DNA from: an uncultured Clostridium sp.
GTDB taxonomy: Bacteria; Bacillota; Clostridia; TANB77; CAG-508
DNA: 46,717 bases
Reading direction: 5' to 3'
NCBI GenBank assembly: GCA_947568535.1
Contig: CANOPF010000004.1
Location: 1 to 46,717 of the forward strand
How positions within the stretch are numbered: the stretch's first letter is position 1; each line of letters opens with the position of its first letter. A model generated the notes under the pieces. That model worked only from the letters and a program-made list of their open reading frames with translations. It did not search any database and had not been told where the DNA came from. Below are positions 9,155 through 18,502 of the stretch, one piece after another. The position numbers and the translations under genes are program-made.

Positions 9155-9232
9155 ATCTTTCTTTTTCTTTCTTTTCAAGAATTTACACAAAATTCACTAT
9201 CATTAACTTATTTCTTTGTTATGTCGATCAAA

Positions 9233-10162
9233 CTATTTGGTCATAAATTTTTTCATTATTTCTTTTGCTGTTAATCCAAAATAATCCATTAACATTTCTG
9301 CTTTGCCAGATTTTCCAAAAACATCTGGTATTCCCATTTTCTCTAATTTGACTGGACATTGTTCTATTAATACTTCACTAATAGCTGTTCCTAAACCACC
9401 AATAATACTATGATCTTCTATTGATACTAATTTTTTCGTTTCTTTTGCACAACGGACAATCATTTCTTTGTCTATTGGCTTAATGGTATGAATATCAACT
9501 ACTCTAATGTTAATCCCTTGTGTTTTTAATGTTTCTTGTGCCTTAATTGCTTCTGCAACGGTAACACCTGTCGCAAAAATAGTTCCGTCTGTCCCTTCTC
9601 CTATTTGAACCGCTTTTCCTATTTCAAATTTTTCGTTTTCCTTATAAATAATTGGGGTTGCCAATCGAGCTAATCTAACATACACTGGTCCGTCTATCTT
9701 ACTAATTTCTCGAATCAACCATTTTGTTTGTGTGTCATCTGAAGGAGAAATAACTGTCATATTTGGCAATGTCCTCATTAGTGAAAGATCTTCTAACATT
9801 TGATGAGTCGCCCCATCTTCTCCTACAGTAATACCAGCATGAGTAGCACAAATTTTAACATTTAATTTAGGATAACAGATACTGTTTCTAATCTGGTCAT
9901 AGGCTCTTCCTGCTGCAAATACAGCAAAAGTACTAGCATAAGGTATTTTACCGCAAGTAGCTAATCCTGCAGCTGTTCCTAACATATTAGCTTCTGCTAT
10001 ACCCATATCAAAAAAACGCTCAGGAAATGCTTTTGCAAATAAATCTGTTTTGGTTGCTCCTGCTAAATCAGCATCTAATACTACTACTTCTGTTTTTTCT
10101 TTTCCCAACTCGACTAACGTTTCTCCATAACTTTGACGAGTTGCTTTTTTCTCTTCTCTCAT
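9233..10162 (-). CDS. Transketolase, C-terminal subunit
   Basis: Second half of a split transketolase in the non-oxidative pentose phosphate pathway: pyrimidine-binding domain (GITVGEDGATHQ near residue 110) followed by the C-terminal transketolase domain. With the start at 10162 (MREEKKATRQSYGETL, after AAAGGA) it is 309 aa. Upstream in-frame starts, including a TTG abutting the partner gene's stop, have poor ribosome sites. The split arrangement is common in anaerobic Firmicutes. It lies immediately after the N-terminal subunit. Confidence 0.93.
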   Translation of the reverse strand: MREEKKATRQSYGETLVELGKEKTEVVVLDADLAGATKTDLFAKAFPERFFDMGIAEANMLGTAAGLATCGKIPYASTFAVFAAGRAYDQIRNSICYPKLNVKICATHAGITVGEDGATHQMLEDLSLMRTLPNMTVISPSDDTQTKWLIREISKIDGPVYVRLARLATPIIYKENEKFEIGKAVQIGEGTDGTIFATGVTVAEAIKAQETLKTQGINIRVVDIHTIKPIDKEMIVRCAKETKKLVSIEDHSIIGGLGTAISEVLIEQCPVKLEKMGIPDVFGKSGKAEMLMDYFGLTAKEIMKKFMTK

Positions 10163-10204
10163 CAATCTTTTCCTTTCTTTTTTCATATCTTTATGAAAAA
10201 TCAA

Positions 10205-11029
10205 CTATGCTTTTAATCCTCTAATTGCTTGTTGAAACTGTTCATCATTGGGAGCTTTACCATGCCACCCAGCTTGATTTTCCATAAAATCTACACCTTT
10301 TCCTTTAATGGTTTTTGCTATAATACAAGTTGGCTTTCCTTTTATTTGTTTTGCTACTTCAAATGCTTTAATAATTTCATCTATATCATGTCCATCTATA
10401 TGAATGATTTGAAATCCAAAACTTTCAAACTTTTTGTCAATCGGATATGAATTCATAACTTCTTCTATTGTTCCATCAATTTGTAAATTATTATTGTCGA
10501 TAATGATACACAAGTTATCTAATTGATATTGATTTGATGCCATAGCCGCTTCCCATACTTGACCTTCTTCAATCTCACCATCTCCCAAAATACAATAAAC
10601 ACGATAACTCTTTTGATTCATTTTTCCTGCTATTGCCATTCCATTTGCACAAGATAATCCTTGTCCTAAAGAGCCAGTTGTCATATCCACACCAGGTACT
10701 TTATTTTTATCTGGATGTCCTTGTAGATAACTATCAATATGTCTAAACGTCTTTAAATCTTCTACAGGAAAAAAACCTCGATTGGCTAAACAACTATACA
10801 ATGCTGGCGAACAATGACCTTTTGATAGCACTAATCTATCTCTATCTTCCCCATTTGGATTTTCTGGGTCAATATTCATTTCTCGAAAATATAATACCGT
10901 TAAAATATCTGCAATAGAAAGAGACCCACCTGGATGACCTGACTTTGCTTGATATACCTCTTCTAAAATATCCTCTCTTACCTTCCTTGCCTTTTGTTCT
11001 AATTCTTTTACTGTTAATTTTTTCAACAC
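10205..11029 (-). CDS. Transketolase, N-terminal subunit
   Basis: The 274-aa thiamine diphosphate binding half of the split enzyme. The ThDP motif is GDGEIEEGQVWEAAM ending in IIDNNNLQ (about residues 150-185). HPGGSLS near residue 32 and GSLGQGLSCANG near 115 are also typical. The start is a GTG (11029) or the next TTG (11026), both preceded by repeated AAGG sequences. The two subunits should form one enzyme. Confidence 0.93.
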   Translation of the reverse strand: MLKKLTVKELEQKARKVREDILEEVYQAKSGHPGGSLSIADILTVLYFREMNIDPENPNGEDRDRLVLSKGHCSPALYSCLANRGFFPVEDLKTFRHIDSYLQGHPDKNKVPGVDMTTGSLGQGLSCANGMAIAGKMNQKSYRVYCILGDGEIEEGQVWEAAMASNQYQLDNLCIIIDNNNLQIDGTIEEVMNSYPIDKKFESFGFQIIHIDGHDIDEIIKAFEVAKQIKGKPTCIIAKTIKGKGVDFMENQAGWHGKAPNDEQFQQAIRGLKA

Positions 11030-11234
11030 CTTCCCACCTTCCTATTTTTACCACACCATTTAGCCTACTTAATTTCACCCTAAAATTATTTCATTCTCAT
11101 TCTACTATATAGCTAAATAAAAAGCAAGTATAACGAGTGCAAAATCAAAACATAAATTGACGAAAAAATGAATGAACATAAATTCTTTTGCATAACTTAT
11201 GATATGAAAAATTTTCTAAAGAAAGGCTGATTTT

Positions 11235-12647
11235 ATGATCGATAAATTAATTGAACGTTATCAAAATGACATGATACAAAAAACACAAGAATTAATTCAA
11301 ATTCCTAGCGTTTTTTCTCCTTCTAACAATCCTTTACATCCTTTTGGAAAACCTATCCACGATGCTTTAACATACATGCTAAACCTAGGACAACACTTAG
11401 GCTTTCAAACCAAAAATCTAGATGGCTATTGTGGATACATTGAATTTGGTCATGGTGATGAATTAATTGGCATTATTGGTCACTTAGATGTAGTTCCAGA
11501 AGGAGATGGTTGGACCTATCCACCTTTTCGTGGAACCATTTCCAATAATAAAATTTATGGTAGAGGTGCTATTGATGACAAAGGACCTGTAATCAGTTGT
11601 TTATATGCAATGAAAGCTGTAAAAGAAACCTATCAGACTCATAAGCGTGTTCGATTAATATTAGGTTTAAATGAAGAAAATGATTGGCAAGGCATTAAGT
11701 ATTATAAAAAACATGAAGAATCCCCTACCATTAGTTTTAGCCCAGATGCTGATTTTCCTTGTATTCATTCAGAAAAAGCAATTCTAACAGCTTATTTAAA
11801 AATGGATTATGGTTCCTTATTACAAGAACCTATTATCATAAAAGAAATTCATACCCATCAAAATCCTATTAATGTAGTACCTAAAATCTGTAGTATAATA
11901 TTAAAAATAAATCCTTATCAAATAACCATGTATAATTTTCTCCAAAAGTTAAAAAACTTAATACAGGAAAATAAATTTGAAATAGATATCTATAAAATCG
12001 ATGACAAAGAAATAAAACTTACTTCATATGGGGTTTCTAGTCACTCTGCTCATCCAGATTTAGGTATTAATGCTATCTCCCCCTTAATTATTATTTTATC
12101 CAAAGTCTTTAATTTTTACCAAATAAAAATTGAATTGTTAGACTTTTTTACTACATTTATCCATACACAATACTACGGCGAACATTTAGGAATTTCTTAT
12201 GAAGATGAATCTGGTAAATTAACGTTAAATGTTGGTGATTTCCACCTAAAAAACAATATTTTACAAATCGGTTTGAATTTGCGTATTCCTGTTACACAAA
12301 ATAGGATTGACATAGAAAGGCATTTTATGCATCATCTATCATCTTATCCTCGTATTGATTTTAATGCCCTTTCTTATCAACCCTCTTTATATATTCCTAA
12401 AAATAATAAATTAGTACAAACACTTTGTCAAGTATACAATAAAGAAACAAATTCAAACTTAGAACCAATTGCTATTGGTGGTGCTACTTATGCTCGTGCT
12501 TTTGAAAACTGTGTTTCTTTTGGTTGCAATTTTCCAGGTGATTTAGACATGTGTCATCAAACTGACGAATTTATTGCTATTGATAAATTACTACTGTCTT
12601 GCAAAATTTATGCTAAAGCCATTTTAGCTTTGGATACCCTATCCTAA
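11235..12647 (+). CDS. pepV: M20 family dipeptidase, PepV-like
   Basis: A cytoplasmic zinc metallopeptidase of 470 aa. Metal-site motifs: GHLDVVPEGDGW near residue 82, GRGAIDDKGP near 115 with the bridging Asp, NEEN near 150 with the catalytic Glu, SPDADFP near 175, and a distal His in GDLDMCHQ near 440. Size and motif order match PepV/Xaa-His dipeptidases rather than small M20 amidohydrolases. AAAGG precedes the ATG. A possible promoter is TTGACG at 11157 with TAAATT 16 nt later (weak). It is convergent with the 6S-like RNA. Confidence 0.9.
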   Translation: MIDKLIERYQNDMIQKTQELIQIPSVFSPSNNPLHPFGKPIHDALTYMLNLGQHLGFQTKNLDGYCGYIEFGHGDELIGIIGHLDVVPEGDGWTYPPFRGTISNNKIYGRGAIDDKGPVISCLYAMKAVKETYQTHKRVRLILGLNEENDWQGIKYYKKHEESPTISFSPDADFPCIHSEKAILTAYLKMDYGSLLQEPIIIKEIHTHQNPINVVPKICSIILKINPYQITMYNFLQKLKNLIQENKFEIDIYKIDDKEIKLTSYGVSSHSAHPDLGINAISPLIIILSKVFNFYQIKIELLDFFTTFIHTQYYGEHLGISYEDESGKLTLNVGDFHLKNNILQIGLNLRIPVTQNRIDIERHFMHHLSSYPRIDFNALSYQPSLYIPKNNKLVQTLCQVYNKETNSNLEPIAIGGATYARAFENCVSFGCNFPGDLDMCHQTDEFIAIDKLLLSCKIYAKAILALDTLS

Positions 12648-12661
12648 TGATCCAATTTACT

Positions 12662-12701
12662 ATATCATACATTCTCGTTAAAAATATAGAATGTATGATA
12701 T
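12662..12701. repeat. 14-bp inverted repeat after pepV
   Basis: ATATCATACATTCT (12662-12675) is mirrored perfectly at 12688-12701 around a 12-base loop. The following T-run is weak (TTTAAC), so it may be a poor terminator for pepV or act with the convergent 6S terminator just beyond it. Confidence 0.55.
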
Positions 12702-12711
12702 TTAACTATAC

Positions 12712-12934
12712 AAAAAAATTCCCCGCCTTAGCCGTCAGTTGCCTTGAATTTTTAAGGACCTGTTCCCCAAAACAGGTGGGTGCCTACCTAAATACTTCTG
12801 GGCTTCTCACGACAGACAATTTGTGTGAGCTTGCACGCCATATCTAGAGATTAGCCCCTCTTATCGTGTGTTGGTTCTAAAAATTCTGCCTATACGCACT
12901 ACGCAGGGTAATTTTTATTACTCTCTATTAAATT
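12712..12934 (-). ncRNA. ssrS: 6S-like regulatory RNA
   Basis: A structured non-coding region of about 200-220 nt. On the minus strand the 5' end (ATTACCCTGC) pairs with the 3' end (GCGGGGAAT), which runs straight into seven T residues, so the closing stem also serves as terminator. Inside are a hairpin (ACCTGTT with AACAGGT) near the 3' side, CCTTAAAAATTCAAGG and ACGGCTAAGG, an arrangement like 6S RNA, where a small hairpin sits in the 3' side of the central bubble. 6S RNA binds sigma-A RNA polymerase. No signature of tmRNA, RNase P or SRP RNA is present. Short plus-strand ORFs here are chance. The 5' end is set by the predicted promoter start and is approximate. Confidence 0.68.
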
Positions 12935-12940
12935 ATTTTT

Positions 12941-12969
12941 ATTTTAGCATAACCCATTTTCTTTTACAA
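12941..12969 (-). promoter_or_regulatory. Promoter of the 6S-like RNA
   Basis: Minus-strand -35 TTGTAA (12964-12969), 17-nt spacer, -10 TAAAAT (12941-12946). The predicted start near 12934 is about 22 nt before the closing stem. Confidence 0.55.
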
Positions 12970-13049
12970 ATTGGATTAACTATCTAATTATTTCAGATTC
13001 TTTTATTTAATGTTTCTATCTTTGTTTTTCATATAAAAATCTCATTTTT

Positions 13050-13724
13050 TCACATAACATATAATAAAATACACATGAATTGCAAAAAACTACCTAACAA
13101 AATAAATAAGTGAAAAATAGAATGGGCATACTTGTGTTTCTTTCCCAAGCCATAAATGATAGCACCTATTGTATATGCAATACCTCCTGTTACTAAAAGA
13201 ATAAAACCACTCCATGTTAATAATTCTGGTAATAGCCCACCTTTTATAATAATACACCATCCCATTAATAAATAGCAAATCATAGAAAACTTTTTAAATT
13301 TTTTAATATCAATCGAATTCAATGTGATACCCAAAATAGCTAATCCCCATATCACACCAAAGATAAGCCAACCAGCAATAGGATCATATTCCCTAATTGT
13401 ACATAAAGCAAAAGGAGTATATGAGCCTGCTATTAATAAAAATATAGAACAGTGATCGAGTATTTGAAAAACTTTTTTTGATGTGAATCTTGGGCTTAAT
13501 CCATGATATATACTAGACATCGTATATAAAACAATCATTGTTACTCCATAAATTGCTCCACTTATTACTCCATATACATTTCTATGTATTGCCGCAAAAA
13601 CAATACACAATACCGTTGCCGTAATTCCTAAGAGAACACCTATAATATGTGAAGTCATATTAAAGATTTCTTCTCCTTTTGTATAACTTGGTAATATTCT
13701 ATCTTTTAATTTAGTTCTTTGCAT
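13050..13724 (-). CDS. trhA: Haemolysin III / PAQR family membrane protein
   Basis: 224 aa with seven predicted membrane helices. Family residues are visible: SHIIG near residue 25, SSIYHG near 70, DHCSIFLLIAGSYTPF near 90-105 and the C-terminal AHSIFHLFILLGS; the Ser/His/Asp residues are the putative metal site of the PAQR fold. Bacterial members (TrhA/YqfA) are linked to membrane homeostasis; a true haemolysin role is not implied. It is a single-gene unit with a good promoter at 13763-13791. Confidence 0.9.
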   Translation of the reverse strand: MQRTKLKDRILPSYTKGEEIFNMTSHIIGVLLGITATVLCIVFAAIHRNVYGVISGAIYGVTMIVLYTMSSIYHGLSPRFTSKKVFQILDHCSIFLLIAGSYTPFALCTIREYDPIAGWLIFGVIWGLAILGITLNSIDIKKFKKFSMICYLLMGWCIIIKGGLLPELLTWSGFILLVTGGIAYTIGAIIYGLGKKHKYAHSIFHLFILLGSFLQFMCILLYVM

Positions 13725-13762
13725 CTTTTCATCTCATTCCTTCGCTCTTGATTTTTCGTTTA

Positions 13763-13791
13763 ATAATAGCATAGAACAAAGATTTTTTCAA
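13763..13791 (-). promoter_or_regulatory. Promoter of trhA
   Basis: Minus-strand -35 TTGAAA (13786-13791), 17-nt spacer, -10 TATTAT (13763-13768). Confidence 0.55.
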
Positions 13792-13815
13792 GTTTCTTAG
13801 TCAATATTTTCCATT

Positions 13816-14524
13816 TTATTCTTTTATTTCTTGTGCTAATTTATCAATTGCTTTTGTTTCAATACGTGATACATAAGAACGTGAAATCCCCATCATACTA
13901 GCAATTTCATTTTGTGTCTTTGGCTTATGTCCTCCCAAACCAAATCGCAACTCTAAAATGGTTCTTTCTCGATCCTTTAGAATCTCTTTCATTTTTTGAC
14001 AAAGTAATTTTATCTTCATTTTTATATCAACTTCTTCTTCTATATTTCTTTCATTATTTTCTAAAATTTCTTGTAAAGTAACTACATTATCATCTTTATC
14101 CTTTCCAATTGGTTCATTTAAATATACCTCTGCTCCGGAGTTTTTTTGTTGCTCTTAAGTACATTAAAATTTCATTATCTATACAACGTGACACATATGT
14201 AGAAAGTCTTGCCCCTTTTTCTACCTTAAAACTATTAATCCCTTTAATTAAACCCACTGTTCCAATTGAGATTAAATCATCCTGCTCTACTTTTGCTGTA
14301 CTGTATTTTTTTGCCACATGAGCAACTAATCTTAAGTTTCTTTCAATTAAAATATTTCTAGCTTCATCATCTCCTTCTGCCATCTGTACCAAACAATTTC
14401 TTTCTTCTTCAGCTGTTAGTGGCTCAGGAAATAAATTTCCTCCCTGAATATATCCAACAACAAATACGGCTGACTTTAAAAATTCTAAAAATCCCCATAT
14501 TCCTGTTATACAAAGCGATAGCAC
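13816..14524 (-). CDS. sigK: Sporulation sigma factor pro-SigK, read through a +1 shift at CGG
   Basis: Late mother-cell sigma factor. The start is GTG at 14524, 10 nt after GGAGG. Residues 1-30 form a hydrophobic pro-sequence as in pro-sigma-K. Region 2 follows (NLRLVAHVAKKYS, DLISIGTVGLIKGINSF, IDNEILMYLRATKK). The zero frame then reads CTC CGG AGC and stops seven codons later. Skipping the C at 14137 gives KKL-G-AEVYLNEPIGKDKDDN and continues through region 4 (RTILELRFGLGG, ISRSYVSRIETKA) to 13816. The shifted protein is 235 aa, the usual SigK length, and residues around the join match the family. An A7 tract lies just upstream, so a one-base A loss would also explain the shift. No skin-type insertion is present. 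Confidence 0.85.
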
Positions 14525-14549
14525 GATAAATGCACCTCCATTTTTGCTT

Positions 14550-14567
14550 GTTTAAGCCTTCTTAAAC
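14550..14567. repeat. Perfect 7-bp dyad upstream of sigK
   Basis: GTTTAAG (14550-14556) and CTTAAAC (14561-14567) are separated by four bases, 26 bp upstream of the sigK start. It could be a regulator site or leader hairpin; no T-run follows. I could not recognise a convincing sigma-E promoter nearby. Confidence 0.4.
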
Positions 14568-14622
14568 GTTATCCATATAACCTCAGTATATGTTTAGCAA
14601 AAACAAAAAGTGCATGACCTTC

Positions 14623-15396
14623 TTAAATTCCCATAATATTATATCCATTATCAGCATAAACTACTTGGCCTGTAATACAATCTGACATATGACTTAATAA
14701 AAATGTAGCTACCTTTCCAATTTGTGTTGTGGTTACATTTTTATGTAATGGTGCTTTTTCCTCAATAACTGTTAGAACTGTTCCAAAATCCTTAATTCCT
14801 TTTGCTGATAATGTTTTTATTGGTCCTGCTGAAACAGCATTTACACGTATCCCTTCTTTTCCCAAATTTTCTGCCAAATATCTAACACTCGATTCTAGAG
14901 CAGCTTTGGCAACTCCCATAACATTATAATTATCAATCACTTTTGTAGAACCATGATATGTTAATGTAAGTAAACTTGCTTCTTGTGCTAATAAATCTAA
15001 TTGTTTTGCCATCCTAGCAACCAAAACAAAGGAATAACTGCTTACATCACATGCATGTGAAAATCCTTCTTTACTCGTATAAATAAAGTCATGATGTAAA
15101 TCTTCTGTATTAGCATGTGCAACAGCGTGTACAATTCCATCTACTTTTCCATTTTCTTCTTTAATTTTTGAAAACGTTTCCTTTACTATCTCATCCTCTG
15201 AAGCTCCATTTAAAACATACGCCTTACTTCCCTCAAATCCTGAAATTAATTCTTCTACTTTATCCTTATTTTCTTCTCCCATATAAGTAAAAATAAGTTT
15301 AGCACCATTTTCATAAGCTATTTTGGCAATACCATATGCAATACTCCACTTATTTCTAATTCCCATAATTAATATTTTCTTTCCTTCTAATAACAT
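14623..15396 (-). CDS. fabI: Enoyl-[acyl-carrier-protein] reductase (NADH), FabI
   Basis: Final reduction of each fatty-acid elongation cycle. The 257-aa short-chain dehydrogenase-like protein has the FabI-specific catalytic spacing Y-x6-K in YNVMGVAK near residues 158-165, the cofactor region GIRNKWSIAYGIAK near the N-terminus, and SAGPIKTLSAKGI after it. This is FabI rather than the flavoprotein FabK found in many Firmicutes. It is the last gene of the fatty-acid block, after accA; no clear terminator separates it from sigK. Confidence 0.95.
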   Translation of the reverse strand: MLLEGKKILIMGIRNKWSIAYGIAKIAYENGAKLIFTYMGEENKDKVEELISGFEGSKAYVLNGASEDEIVKETFSKIKEENGKVDGIVHAVAHANTEDLHHDFIYTSKEGFSHACDVSSYSFVLVARMAKQLDLLAQEASLLTLTYHGSTKVIDNYNVMGVAKAALESSVRYLAENLGKEGIRVNAVSAGPIKTLSAKGIKDFGTVLTVIEEKAPLHKNVTTTQIGKVATFLLSHMSDCITGQVVYADNGYNIMGI

Positions 15397-15433
15397 TGTA
15401 CATTCCTCCTCTTACTTTAATTACTTATTCACA

Positions 15434-16241
15434 TTAAATTATCTTAAATTCACCCATATGCCTGAATTTTTGATATCTTTGTTCAATTATCTCTTCTGGG
15501 CTCATATCTTTCATCTCTTGTACTACATGTTGTATTTCTTTCTTTAATATTTTAGCCACCTTAAGGAAACACTCTTCCTGATTACCTTTTGGCTCTCTTA
15601 TTATTTTATCAATAACATTCAATTCATACAAATCTTTTGCTGTCAATTTCATTTTTTCAGCAGCTTCTTTCGTTCGAGAAGCATCTTTCCACAAAATACT
15701 AGCATAACCTTCTGGTGATAAAATGGAATAGATGGCATTTTCTAACATAAAAACTTTATTCCCCACACCTAATGCTAAAGCACCTCCACTAGAGCCTTCT
15801 CCAATGACAATAGCAATCACAGGTACTTTCAATTTACTCAGTTCTAGCATAGATCTAGCAATTGCTTCTCCGTTGACCTCTTTCCTCTGCTCCCACACCA
15901 GGGTAAGCACCTTTGGTATCAATCAACGTAATAACTGGTCTTTTAAACTTTTCTGCTTGTTTCATAAAACGAACCCCTTTGCGATAAGCCTCAGGATTTG
16001 GCATGCCAAAATTTCTTTCTATATTTTCCTTTGTTGTTCTTCCTTTCTGTTCCGCAATTATGGTATAGTTTTGCCTACCGATTTTACCTAATCCACAAAC
16101 AATTGACTGATCATCTTTAAAATTTCTATCTCCATGTAATTCAATAAAATCTTCAAATATTTCTTCTACATAATCTAATGCTGTTTTTCTTCTAGGATCT
16201 CTTGCTATCTCTACTCTTTCCCAAGCGGTTAGTTCCTTCAT
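15434..16241 (-). CDS. accA: Acetyl-CoA carboxylase carboxyltransferase alpha subunit, read through a +1 shift at CGG
   Basis: Alpha half of the carboxyltransferase that makes malonyl-CoA. The start at 16241 ([19 protein letters not shown]) follows AGGAGG; an in-frame TTG extension overlaps the accD stop. The zero frame reads [20 protein letters not shown], then CGG, and stops five codons later. Skipping the C at 15872 gives [14 protein letters not shown], the conserved continuation, through [15 protein letters not shown] (biotin and CoA site) to 15434. The shifted product is 268 aa and complete. There is no homopolymer at the site, and the gene is essential where fatty acids are made, so a dead pseudogene is unlikely. 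Confidence 0.9.
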
Positions 16242-16258
16242 GCTTTTATGCCTCCTTT

Positions 16259-17116
16259 TCAAACTTTCTCATTTTCACTCTGTTGATGAAATTGAATTAA
16301 TCGATGTAAGGTATCTTTCAAATCTTTTCTTTCAACAATTTTATCAATAAAACCATGTTCTAATAAAAATTCTGCTGTTTGAAATCCTTCTGGTAGTTTT
16401 TCTCCTATTGTTTGTTCAATTACTCTCTGCCCTGCAAATCCTATCATAGCTCCTGGCTCAGCCAAAATAATATCTGCAATACTCGCAAAAGAAGCGGTTA
16501 CTCCTCCATAAGTTGGATCAGTTAACACCGATATATATAATAATCCTGCCTCATTTAATTTAGAAATTGCCACTGTTGTCTTTGCCATTTGCATTAACGA
16601 TATAATACCTTCTTGCATTCTTGCTCCACCTGATACACAAAATATAATCAAAGGCAATTGATATTCAATAGCTTTTTCCACCGCATATGTAATCTTTTCG
16701 CCTACAACAATTCCCATGCTTCCCATTAAAAATCCACTATCCATTACACAAATAACTACTTTTTCGCCCTTGATTTCTCCTATTCCACAACTTACAGCTT
16801 CTTGAATTCCTGTCTTTTCTCTTAATCCTTTTATTTTTTTAGGATAATCTTCTAACCCTAATGGATTAGTCGTGTCTATATTTAAATCGAATTTTTGATA
16901 TGTATCTTTATCGATTATACTGTCTAATCGCTTATTAATATGCATTCTAAAATAAGCTCCACAATTTGGACAAATACTGCTATTTGCTCTTACTGTTTCT
17001 TTATATAATATCTCTTTACACTTATCACATTTTACCCATTTGCCAACTTGTATATCAACCTGATTGGATGTCCTTTTCGCCGTTGGTTCTCTTTTCTTCA
17101 TTTTATCTACAATCAT
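16259..17116 (-). CDS. accD: Acetyl-CoA carboxylase carboxyltransferase beta subunit
   Basis: 285 aa. An N-terminal four-Cys zinc ribbon (CDKC about residues 34-37, CPNC about 53-56) precedes the crotonase-fold carboxyltransferase domain with SGGARMQEG and [12 protein letters not shown]. It pairs with AccA to transfer the carboxyl group from biotin to acetyl-CoA. AAAGGAG precedes the ATG at 17116. The stop lies 17 bp before the accA start. Confidence 0.96.
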   Translation of the reverse strand: MIVDKMKKREPTAKRTSNQVDIQVGKWVKCDKCKEILYKETVRANSSICPNCGAYFRMHINKRLDSIIDKDTYQKFDLNIDTTNPLGLEDYPKKIKGLREKTGIQEAVSCGIGEIKGEKVVICVMDSGFLMGSMGIVVGEKITYAVEKAIEYQLPLIIFCVSGGARMQEGIISLMQMAKTTVAISKLNEAGLLYISVLTDPTYGGVTASFASIADIILAEPGAMIGFAGQRVIEQTIGEKLPEGFQTAEFLLEHGFIDKIVERKDLKDTLHRLIQFHQQSENEKV

Positions 17117-17147
17117 GACAAAAACTCCTTTCTGTGGATAATTGGTT

Positions 17148-18488
17148 TTAATTTAACATTTCCTTCTCTATAAAAGATGTATCAAAGTTTCCTCTAATAA
17201 AATTAGGATTTTTGATTATCTTAAATAAAAAATCAATATTCGTATCAACACCTTCAATAACAATTTCTTCTAACGCTCTTTTCATTTTACTAATTGCTTC
17301 ATTTCTATTTTCTCCATAGGTAATAACTTTAGCTATCATAGAATCATAAGATGGAGGTATGGCATATCCCTCATAAATTGCTGTATCAACTCTTATCCCA
17401 TTCCCACCTGGTAAATTTAATCCTTTAATTGTCCCTGGACATGGCATAAAATTTTTACTTGGATTTTCTGCATTAATTCTACATTCTATACTATGGCCTC
17501 TATATTCAATATCTTTTTGCCTTAATTTTAATGGCTCTCCTGCTGCTATTTTTATTTGTGCTTTTACAATGTCAATCCCTGTTCGTTCTTCTGTAATCGG
17601 ATGTTCTACTTGAATCCTTGTGTTCATTTCCATAAAATAAAAATGCTTATCCTTATCCACCAAGAACTCAATCGTTCCACAACTTGAATAACCTGCTACT
17701 TTAGCAGCCTTTATGGCTACTTCCCCCATTTTATTCCTTAATTTATCATCAATAGCTGTAGAAGGTGTTTCTTCTATTATCTTTTGATTTTTACGTTGGA
17801 TGGAACAATCTCTTTCCCCTAAATGGATAACATTACCATGTTCATCTGCCAAAATTTGTATTTCTACATGTCTTGGATTTTGGATAAATTTTTCCATATA
17901 CAACTCATCATCATTGAAGGATACTTTGGCCTCTTGTTTAACAATAGGATAATAATTTTCTAATTCTTCTTGTGAATTAACAATACGAATTCCCTTTCCG
18001 CCTCCTCCTGCTGCTGCTTTTAACATAATAGGATAACCAATTTCATTAGCTAATTTAATCGCATCATTTAATCCTTTTATCCTACCTTCTGAACCTGGTA
18101 TAACTGGTATTCCTGCCTCTTTCATCAATTGTTTACTATTAGCCTTATTTCCCATTAATTCAATAACCTGATAAGATGGTCCAATAAATTTTATATTCGA
18201 CTCTTCACATATCTTAGCAAATTGACTATTTTCTGATAAAAATCCAAAACCTGGATGAATACTGTCTGCTCCTGTTATATTTGCTGCTTCTATAATATTT
18301 TTTATATTCAAATAACTTTTTCCTGCATTGGCTGGTCCTATACATATTGATTCATCCGCTAAACGAGTATGCATGGCATCTTTATCTATATCCGAATAAA
18401 CAGCAACTGTTTTCATATTCATTTCTTTACATGCTCTTATGATTCGAACAGCTATCTCCCCTCGATTAGCAATTAAAATTTTATTCAT
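17148..18488 (-). CDS. accC: Biotin carboxylase
   Basis: The ATP-grasp subunit that carboxylates biotin on AccB, 446 aa. It starts MNKILIANRGEIAVRIIRA; the glycine-rich ATP loop is KAAAGGGGKGIR near residue 160; HVEIQILADEHGN and FMEMNTRIQVEHP carry substrate and metal residues, including the catalytic Arg/Glu group. Length and motifs are normal. Confidence 0.97.
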   Translation of the reverse strand: MNKILIANRGEIAVRIIRACKEMNMKTVAVYSDIDKDAMHTRLADESICIGPANAGKSYLNIKNIIEAANITGADSIHPGFGFLSENSQFAKICEESNIKFIGPSYQVIELMGNKANSKQLMKEAGIPVIPGSEGRIKGLNDAIKLANEIGYPIMLKAAAGGGGKGIRIVNSQEELENYYPIVKQEAKVSFNDDELYMEKFIQNPRHVEIQILADEHGNVIHLGERDCSIQRKNQKIIEETPSTAIDDKLRNKMGEVAIKAAKVAGYSSCGTIEFLVDKDKHFYFMEMNTRIQVEHPITEERTGIDIVKAQIKIAAGEPLKLRQKDIEYRGHSIECRINAENPSKNFMPCPGTIKGLNLPGGNGIRVDTAIYEGYAIPPSYDSMIAKVITYGENRNEAISKMKRALEEIVIEGVDTNIDFLFKIIKNPNFIRGNFDTSFIEKEMLN

Positions 18489-18502
18489 GGCTTTCTCTCC
18501 TT

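Noticed and set aside
12647..12847. 66-codon plus-strand ORF after pepV
   Set aside because: It lies over the 6S-like RNA, has no ribosome site and no recognisable protein features.
14135..14147. sigK frame change as a simple A7 homopolymer error
   Set aside because: It remains possible, but the six other frame changes have no homopolymer and all share CGG, so the CGG explanation covers sigK without an extra assumption.
14524..14622. Sigma-E type promoter before sigK
   Set aside because: A CATATACT string is present but no matching -35 element at the right distance.
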